Below are positions 36,592 through 42,276 of a stretch of 42,276 nt of DNA, piece after piece. The notes under the pieces are model-generated. The model worked only from the letters and a program-made list of their open reading frames with translations, was not told where the DNA came from and searched no databases. Position 1 is the first letter of the stretch; every line of letters starts with the position of its first letter. Position numbers and translations under genes: made by a program. The stretch comes from Pauljensenia sp902373545 (GTDB taxonomy: Bacteria; Actinomycetota; Actinomycetes; Actinomycetales; Actinomycetaceae), in the NCBI RefSeq assembly GCF_041432775.1, contig NZ_JAPWAG010000019.1:1-42276 (forward strand), read 5' to 3'.

Positions 36592-37462
36592 GCTTCTCCT
36601 TGGTGTCGTGAACGGGTGTCAGAGGAATACCTGTGGTCAGGACGTCTCCGGCGTCGATTCTGTGGCTGTGCCCATCGTCGGTGCGCAGCAGCAGCGCCCC
36701 CGTGGGGGCCAGTCCGAGCGCAAGCCCTTCGAGGGCGGGCGTCCCGGACGCGTCTGTGGGGCTGGCCAACGCGATGCGCGTGCCGATGAGCGGCAGGGCG
36801 GCCTCGGCCTCGGCGAGCAGGCCGGCGCTGATGGCGTCTCCGTGGCGCACCAGGGAGCTGATGCGCTGGTCCAGGCCGGCCAGGATCTGCCCGAGGAGCT
36901 CATGGGCGACGCCCGTGGGGTCCTCTCCGGCGCGCTGGTCGCCTTCCGCCGCTAGGGAGGTGGCCTGCGCGGTGGGCAGGATGGCGCGCTCCTGGCCGAT
37001 GTTGACGCCGTAGCCGAGGATCGCCGCGGTCGTGAAGGGGGACGAGGCCGGGGCGAGCTGGGCGAGGATCCCGCAGATTTTGCGCGCCCCGTCGACGAGG
37101 ACGTCGTTGGGCCATTTGAGGGACACCGCGTGGCCGAGGGGTTCCAGGCGGGTTGCCAGGGCCTCGCGAACCGACAGGGCACAGGCGTGGACGATCCATC
37201 CCAGCGCGTCGGCGGGCAGAGAGACGGGCAGGGAGACGATTGTCGAGGCCAGGAGGGCCTGTCCGGGCGGGGTGACCCAGCTGCGGCCCAGGCGCCCCCG
37301 CCCCGCACTTTGACGGTCAGCGATGATCGTCGTGAGGTGTGGGGTGGGGATGGTGGTGTCGGCGAGGAGGCTGGCTGCGACGTCGAGTGTGGAGGGCGTG
37401 TTGTCCACGTAGTAGACGGGGGCGCGCACGGCGTCGATCGACATGCGTGTAGGGGCTTGCAT
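36578..37462 (-). CDS. birA: Biotin-[acetyl-CoA-carboxylase] ligase
   Basis: A 294-residue biotin protein ligase that activates biotin with ATP and attaches it to the BCCP lysine of the downstream-encoded alpha chain. The biotinyl-AMP loop SAGRGRLGRSW, SLKWPNDVLVDGARKICGIL and GYGVNIGQE are present, followed by a C-terminal SH3-like cap. There is no N-terminal helix-turn-helix, so it is a class I ligase and not the biotin repressor. ATG 37462 was chosen because GGAAGGAG lies upstream at good spacing; an upstream in-frame extension of 15 residues lacks such a site. It is the first gene of the fatty-acid operon, with an AT-rich repeat-bearing upstream region. Confidence 0.94.
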
Positions 37463-37780
37463 ACGCGCTCCTTCCCGTGGGTGGCCATGTTTGACAGGGG
37501 CGATCACGCGCCCCGGTACTTAAAAGTTTGTCTTAAAAGTCGTAGAGATGCACGTAGTTTTTAAAAAATTGGAGTAGTTTTCGGCAAATCACTACGGAGG
37601 CGTAACCAAGCGCGATGCCCGTGACTGCGCGGAAGGCGCGAAATTCCCCCGTTTTGTCCCTGAGATGAGGATCACCGATGCCTGCGGTGCCCGGGGCGCC
37701 GGCCCGGGCGCTGCGGGGTCGCTACCATAGAGGGGAACCCGCGCGCGCGTGCGCGCCCCGAACCACCCGAACGGAGTAAC
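37463..37780. promoter_or_regulatory. Divergent intergenic control region of birA operon and ettA
   Basis: This 318-base gap contains an AT-rich island (37515-37590) unlike the rest of the window. CTTAAAAGT occurs twice in direct repeat (37519-37527 and 37532-37540, 13 bases apart), and GTAGTTTT occurs at 37554 and 37574. On the plus strand TACCAT at about 37723 may be the -10 box of ettA. No gene is seen. Confidence 0.5.
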
Positions 37781-39463
37781 GTGGCGGAGTTTATTTATCA
37801 GATGATCAAGGCTCGCAAGGCCATCGGTGACAAGGTCATCCTCGACGATGTCACCATGGCGTTCTTCCCGGGCGCCAAGATCGGCATGGTCGGCCCCAAC
37901 GGTGCCGGTAAGTCCTCGATCCTGAAGATCATGGCCGGACTCGATGAGCCTTCCAACGGCGAGGCTCGTCTGACCCCCGGCTACTCGGTCGGCATCCTTA
38001 TGCAGGAGCCCGTCCTCGATGAGACGAAGACCGTCATCGAGAACGTGCGCCTGGGCGCCGCCGACATTTTCGGCAAGCTCGCCCGCTTCAACGAGATCTC
38101 CGAAGAGATGGCGAACCCGGACGCCGACTTCGATGCCCTCATGGATGAAATGGGCAAGCTGCAGACCGAAATCGATGCCGCCAATGCCTGGGATATCGAC
38201 TCCCAGCTCGACCAGGCGATGGATGCCCTGCGCTGCCCCCCGCCGGACCAGCCGGTCTCCGTCCTGTCGGGTGGTGAGCGTCGCCGCGTCGCGCTGTGCA
38301 AGCTCCTCATCGAGGCGCCTGATCTGCTCCTGCTCGATGAGCCCACGAACCACCTGGACGCCGAATCCGTCCTGTGGCTCGAGAAGCACCTGGCCTCCTA
38401 CCCGGGCGCCGTCATCGCCGTCACTCACGACCGCTACTTCCTTGATCACGTCGCCGGCTGGATCGCCGAGGTTGACCGCGGTCACCTCTACCCCTACGAG
38501 GGTAACTACTCGACCTACTTGGAGACCAAGGAGAAGCGTCTTCAGGTCCAGGGCCAGAAGGATGCCAAGCTGGCCAAGCGCCTGAAGGAAGAACTTGAGT
38601 GGGTTCGCTCCAACGCCAAGGGCCGCCAGGCCAAGTCGAAGGCCCGTCTGGCTCGCTACGAGGAGATGGCCGCCGAGGCTGAGCGCACTCGCAAGCTCGA
38701 TTTCGAGGAGATCCAGATTCCGCCGGGCCCCCGTCTGGGCAGCGTCGTCATCGAGGCGAAGAACCTGCAGAAGGGCTTTGGGGATCGTTCCCTTATTAAC
38801 GGCCTGTCGTTCTCGCTGCCGCGTAACGGCATCGTCGGCGTCATCGGCCCCAACGGCGTCGGTAAGACCACGCTCTTCAAGACGATCGTGGGCCTGGAGC
38901 CCCTCGACGGCGGCGACCTGACGATCGGCGAGACCGTCAAGATCAGCTACGTCGACCAGTCTCGCGCCGGCATCGATCCTGACAAGACGCTGTGGCAGGT
39001 TGTGTCCGACGGTCTGGACTTTATCCAGGTCGGCAATGTCGAGATGCCCTCGCGCGCCTACGTGTCGGCCTTCGGCTTCAAGGGGCCGGATCAGCAAAAG
39101 CCAGCGGGCGTCCTCTCCGGTGGTGAGCGTAACCGCCTGAACCTGGCCCTGACCCTCAAGCAGGGCGGCAACCTGCTCCTGCTGGACGAGCCGACCAACG
39201 ACCTGGACGTCGAGACGCTGAGCTCCCTGGAGAATGCCCTCCTGGCTTTCCCCGGCTGCGCCGTCGTCGTCACGCACGACCGTTGGTTCCTGGATCGCGT
39301 CGCCACCCACATCCTCGCGTGGGAGGGGACCGAGGAGCATCCCGACAAGTGGTACTGGTTCGAGGGCAACTTTGAGGCCTACGAGAAGAACAAGGTCGAG
39401 CGCCTGGGCGAGGCCGCCGCGAATCCGCATCGCGTCACTCATCGCAAGCTGACGCGCGACTGA
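37781..39463 (+). CDS. ettA: Energy-dependent translational throttle protein EttA (ABC-F)
   Basis: A 560-residue soluble ABC-F ATPase that binds the ribosomal E site and gates elongation according to ATP/ADP level. Two ABC cassettes are seen: Walker A GPNGAGKS (38-45), signature LSGGE (162-166), Walker B LLLLDEPTNHLD (D186, E187); then GPNGVGKT (356-363), LSGGE (445-449) and LLLLDEPTNDLD. The charged linker between them (about 235-320, ARLARYEEMAAEAERTRKLDFEEIQIPPGPRLG) and the arm insertion in cassette 1 match EttA rather than antibiotic-resistance ABC-F proteins. No membrane domain is present. The start is GTG with GGAG seven bases upstream. It diverges from the birA operon and ends at a strong terminator. 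Confidence 0.95.
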   Translation: MAEFIYQMIKARKAIGDKVILDDVTMAFFPGAKIGMVGPNGAGKSSILKIMAGLDEPSNGEARLTPGYSVGILMQEPVLDETKTVIENVRLGAADIFGKLARFNEISEEMANPDADFDALMDEMGKLQTEIDAANAWDIDSQLDQAMDALRCPPPDQPVSVLSGGERRRVALCKLLIEAPDLLLLDEPTNHLDAESVLWLEKHLASYPGAVIAVTHDRYFLDHVAGWIAEVDRGHLYPYEGNYSTYLETKEKRLQVQGQKDAKLAKRLKEELEWVRSNAKGRQAKSKARLARYEEMAAEAERTRKLDFEEIQIPPGPRLGSVVIEAKNLQKGFGDRSLINGLSFSLPRNGIVGVIGPNGVGKTTLFKTIVGLEPLDGGDLTIGETVKISYVDQSRAGIDPDKTLWQVVSDGLDFIQVGNVEMPSRAYVSAFGFKGPDQQKPAGVLSGGERNRLNLALTLKQGGNLLLLDEPTNDLDVETLSSLENALLAFPGCAVVVTHDRWFLDRVATHILAWEGTEEHPDKWYWFEGNFEAYEKNKVERLGEAAANPHRVTHRKLTRD

Positions 39464-39476
39464 TGCTGCAAGCGAG

Positions 39477-39510
39477 GTGAGGGGGAGGGCCGTGGGGTCC
39501 TCCCCCTCAC
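39477..39510 (+). terminator. Terminator of ettA
   Basis: A perfect 12-bp stem GTGAGGGGGAGG/CCTCCCCCTCAC with a 10-base loop begins 13 bases after the stop. Confidence 0.8.
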
Positions 39511-39764
39511 GTCGTATTGTGACGAGGCCGTGGCGTACTTGCTCCTGCGCCTTCGTCACGGGTCGGAAGTTCCGCTGGTTTTAGGTGTTAACTGTGCGCC
39601 GACAATCCAACTGCCCATGAATAATGAGTGTTCGTTGGAATTGTGGAGCGCTGACGGCTTCAGAGGCGTCGTGGCCGTGTAGTGGACACCACTTGCCTTT
39701 TGCGCAGGTCACATTTAGTATGTGACTCGAATCGCATAATAGTAGCGGCGTGAAAGGGGCTCCG

Positions 39765-40049
39765 ATGACGATTGCGAAAGCGCTCATCGACGCGCTGGGT
39801 GGACACCTCAATATTGTTGAGATCGAACCCTGCACAATGCGTATCCGTGTTCAGGTAAAGACTCAGCGGGCGGTCGACGAAGCTGCACTGCGCGTCGATG
39901 GTGTCTTGGCGGTCGTCCGTTCCGGCGACGTCGTGCAGATTGTGTGTGGGGCAACGTCCGACGATATTGCCCAGGCAATGATTGCCTCCCTCGAATCCGT
40001 GGCCCATGACACGCCTGTGGAGGCTCTGTCACAGCGGGCTCACGCCTAG
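39765..40049 (+). CDS. Orphan PTS EIIB domain (glucose-type)
   Basis: A 94-residue single-domain protein matching the IIB domain of glucose/N-acetylglucosamine-type phosphotransferase permeases. It has an N-terminal helix (AKALIDALGG), then the phosphorylation-site strand with Cys23 (EIEPCTMRIRVQV, compare LDACITRLRV of EIIB-Glc), then VVRSGDVVQIVCG and a final helix. The transport domain EIIC and EIIA are missing nearby, so it either partners a distant permease or acts as a phospho-relay or regulator. The ATG is preceded by GAAAGGGG; an upstream ATG at 39750 is unlikely. A CATAAT box (39735-39740) may be its -10. malQ follows 41 bases later, hinting at a link to alpha-glucan metabolism. Confidence 0.85.
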   Translation: MTIAKALIDALGGHLNIVEIEPCTMRIRVQVKTQRAVDEAALRVDGVLAVVRSGDVVQIVCGATSDDIAQAMIASLESVAHDTPVEALSQRAHA

Positions 40050-40090
40050 AATTTAAACATCTCCAGCCCACAACGTAGAGAGCTTGATCC

Positions 40091-42241
40091 GTGGATATTC
40101 ATTCCCCCGCATCCGACAATATCGACCAGCTGCGCCGTATCGCCGATGCTAACGGCGTCGCAACCGGCTTTTGGGACTGGTACGGGAACTGGGTGGGTGT
40201 CGGCGCCCCAACCCTTCTCAAGGTTCTCGGCGCCCTCGGCCTTCCCCTCAACGAATCGTCCACGGTGGGAGACGTCGACCATGCGATGCAACTGACCGAG
40301 GAGCGCGAGTGGCGTCGGACCCTGCCTCCGACGATTGTTGCCCGCGAGGGCGGCGGCTACCTCTTCCCCGTGCACGTGCCCGACGGCTCGTGGGTCAACG
40401 TCCAGTGGGTTCTCGAAGACGGGCGCAAGGGGCAGTGCGAGCAGATTGATCGCTACGTGCCCCCGCGCATGATCGACGGCCAGCTCGTGGGGCGCGCGAC
40501 TTTCGACGTTCCGCACTGGGTTCCGCTTGGTTGGCATCGCCTCGTCGCCACCGTCGAAGGTGGGCGCGTGGAGTCGGCGACCCTCATCGTCGTCCCGAAC
40601 ACGCTGTCGTTGCCGATCCTGGAGTCGTCGCGCCGCGCGTGGGGCGTCAATGCCCAGCTTTACTCGACGCGCTCGGCATCCTCCTGGGGCATCGGCGATG
40701 CTACAGACCTTGCCGATCTGGCCGCCGTCTGCGCGGACAAGGGCGCGGACTTCCTGCTCATCAATCCGGTGCACGCCTCGCAGCCCGTTTCTCCGCTGGA
40801 GACGTCCCCGTACCTGCCGGTGTCGCGGCGGTGGCTCAACCAGATCTACATTCGCCCCGAGTCCATCGAGGAATACGCGGCGCTGCCGCAGTCCGCGCGC
40901 GAGGCTATCGAGCAGCTGAGTGAGGAGACGCGCCAGTTCGCAAGCCGCGAGGATCTCATCGACCGTGATCGTGCGTGGGAGGCCAAGCGCAAGGCGCTTG
41001 AGATCATCTTCGCCGTGCCGCGCTCTTACCACCGCCAGTCCCAGTTCGATCACTTCGTCGAAGAAGGCGGCTCCGAGCTATCCAACTACGCGCTGTGGTG
41101 CGCGCTCGTTGAGCGCGAGGGGACGATCGAGCTGCCCGAGGACCTGGAGCGCTCGACGTCTCCGCGCGTCGAGCTTGAGCGCCTCGAATTAGCTGACCGC
41201 GTGAACTTCTACGAGTGGTGCCAGTGGATCGCCTCTGAGCAGCTCGCTCACGCCCAGCAGGTGGCGCGTGAGGTCGGCATGGAGATCGGCATCATGGCCG
41301 ACCTGGCCGTTGGCGTGCACGGTCATGGCTCCGAGAAGTGGAGCCGTCCCGAGCTCTTCGCCACGGGCATGACCGTGGGCGCCCCGCCGGACGTCTACTC
41401 CCAGCAGGGCCAGAACTGGTCCCAGCCGCCGTGGTCGCCGCGTTCCCTCGCGGAGAGTGGCTACACACCGCTGCGCGACATGGTTCGTGCCGCCCTGGCC
41501 AACGCGGGTGCCGTGCGCATTGACCACATCCTGGGCATGTTCCGCCTGTGGTGGATCCCGGAGGGCCGTGCGGCCACCGAGGGTACCTACGTGTACTACG
41601 ACCACGAGGCCATGATGGGCGTCATCCTGCTGGAGGCCCAGCGCGCCGGTGCGGTCGTCATCGGTGAGGACCTGGGCGTCGTGGAGCCCTGGGTGCGCGA
41701 CTACCTGCGTGATCGCGGCGTTCTGGGCACCTCGGTCGTGTGGTTCGAGAAGGAGGGCGGCGGCTGGCCGCTGCGTCCCGAGCACTACCGTGACCGTGCG
41801 CTGGCTGCGGTCAATATCCACGACCTGCCGCCCACGCTGGGTTACATCCGTGGCATACAGACGACGCTGCGCAACGAGCTCGGCCTGCTGACCGACGATA
41901 TCGAGACCGTGCGCGCGGGCGACCGCCAGGAGTTGGAGAGGGTTGCGGCGCGCCTGCACGAGTACGGCTGCCTCGACGGCGCGGAGCCGTCCGAACGTGA
42001 GATGGTTGAGGGCCTGTACCGCTACGTCGGCAAGGTTCCTTCCAAGCTCATTGTCGCCTCGCTGGTCGACGCGGTGGGTGACGTGCGCCCGCAGAACATG
42101 CCCGGTACCGGAGCGGACCAGTACCCCAACTGGTGCGTGCCCCTGTGCGACTCTGACGGCGAGGAGGTCTTCATCGAGGATCTGCCCAGCAACGAGCGCC
42201 TGACGTCGCTGTTCGGCCTGCTGACGGCGGCGGTGCGCTGA
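40091..42241 (+). CDS. malQ: 4-alpha-glucanotransferase (amylomaltase)
   Basis: A 716-residue GH77 enzyme that transfers alpha-1,4-glucan segments between maltodextrins, releasing glucose. The catalytic residues are D478 (nucleophile, AVRIDHILGMFRLWWIP), E526 (acid/base, VIGEDLGVVEPWV) and D578 (NIHDLPPT). The N-terminal 150 residues form an extra beta-sandwich seen in the longer actinobacterial/E. coli type; the GH77 barrel starts near WGVNAQLYSTRSASSWGIGD. The HDLPPT motif replaces HDN of shorter family members. The start is GTG at 40091 with a weak ribosome site; the protein begins naturally there. It probably shares a transcript with the orphan EIIB gene. Confidence 0.95.
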   Translation: MDIHSPASDNIDQLRRIADANGVATGFWDWYGNWVGVGAPTLLKVLGALGLPLNESSTVGDVDHAMQLTEEREWRRTLPPTIVAREGGGYLFPVHVPDGSWVNVQWVLEDGRKGQCEQIDRYVPPRMIDGQLVGRATFDVPHWVPLGWHRLVATVEGGRVESATLIVVPNTLSLPILESSRRAWGVNAQLYSTRSASSWGIGDATDLADLAAVCADKGADFLLINPVHASQPVSPLETSPYLPVSRRWLNQIYIRPESIEEYAALPQSAREAIEQLSEETRQFASREDLIDRDRAWEAKRKALEIIFAVPRSYHRQSQFDHFVEEGGSELSNYALWCALVEREGTIELPEDLERSTSPRVELERLELADRVNFYEWCQWIASEQLAHAQQVAREVGMEIGIMADLAVGVHGHGSEKWSRPELFATGMTVGAPPDVYSQQGQNWSQPPWSPRSLAESGYTPLRDMVRAALANAGAVRIDHILGMFRLWWIPEGRAATEGTYVYYDHEAMMGVILLEAQRAGAVVIGEDLGVVEPWVRDYLRDRGVLGTSVVWFEKEGGGWPLRPEHYRDRALAAVNIHDLPPTLGYIRGIQTTLRNELGLLTDDIETVRAGDRQELERVAARLHEYGCLDGAEPSEREMVEGLYRYVGKVPSKLIVASLVDAVGDVRPQNMPGTGADQYPNWCVPLCDSDGEEVFIEDLPSNERLTSLFGLLTAAVR

Positions 42242-42276
42242 GAGCTCACAAGAGACGGTGAAACCCCGCGGCCGAT

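Overview
The window looks like a chromosome segment of a high-GC Gram-positive bacterium, most likely a member of the Actinomycetaceae (Schaalia/Actinomyces-like; inference). Supporting signs are a giant multifunctional type I fatty acid synthase, an acyl-CoA carboxylase of the alpha/beta type, a class-E-sortase-like LAKTG surface protein, a MetE/MetF pair, a DtxR/MntR-type regulator with an SH3-like tail, many GTG starts and several apparently leaderless genes. Coding regions are strongly G/C-biased in the third codon position.

Layout. Bases 1-3,840 are an accessory, repeat-rich island: the 3' end of an IS3-family insertion sequence with its right inverted repeat, a block of tandem and inverted repeats, a cell-wall-anchored surface protein on the minus strand, and a second tandem-repeat block. 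Two identical tRNA-Lys(CTT) genes follow. From 4,200 to 14,400 lies housekeeping sequence: a DtxR/MntR-like regulator, a HIT-family hydrolase, leuS, a Fpg/Nei DNA glycosylase, a GNAT acetyltransferase, the cysteine pair cysK-cysE, yigZ, rpmF, a Kef/CPA2-type antiporter and tRNA-Arg(TCT). A 47-codon membrane peptide gene with a strong ribosome binding site follows.

From 15,500 to 20,270 is a methionine region: a 21-codon leader ORF, metF, metE, then a second 21-codon Met/Cys-rich leader ORF whose stop codon begins a perfect inverted repeat, followed by a stand-alone winged-helix regulator. The two leaders share length and R18-M19-C20, and are the best candidates here for an undescribed control system. 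Next come ilvA, orn and a divergent single-strand-binding protein preceded by three DnaA-box-like sequences at exact 30-bp spacing.

From 23,505 to 37,462 a five-gene minus-strand operon encodes a self-contained fatty-acid pathway: birA (biotin ligase), carboxylase alpha chain (biotin carboxylase plus BCCP), carboxylase beta chain, FAS-I, and acpS (phosphopantetheinyl transferase). BirA biotinylates the alpha chain, the carboxylase makes malonyl-CoA, AcpS arms the carrier domain of FAS, and FAS makes acyl chains. The window ends with the ABC-F protein EttA, an orphan PTS EIIB domain and the 4-alpha-glucanotransferase MalQ.
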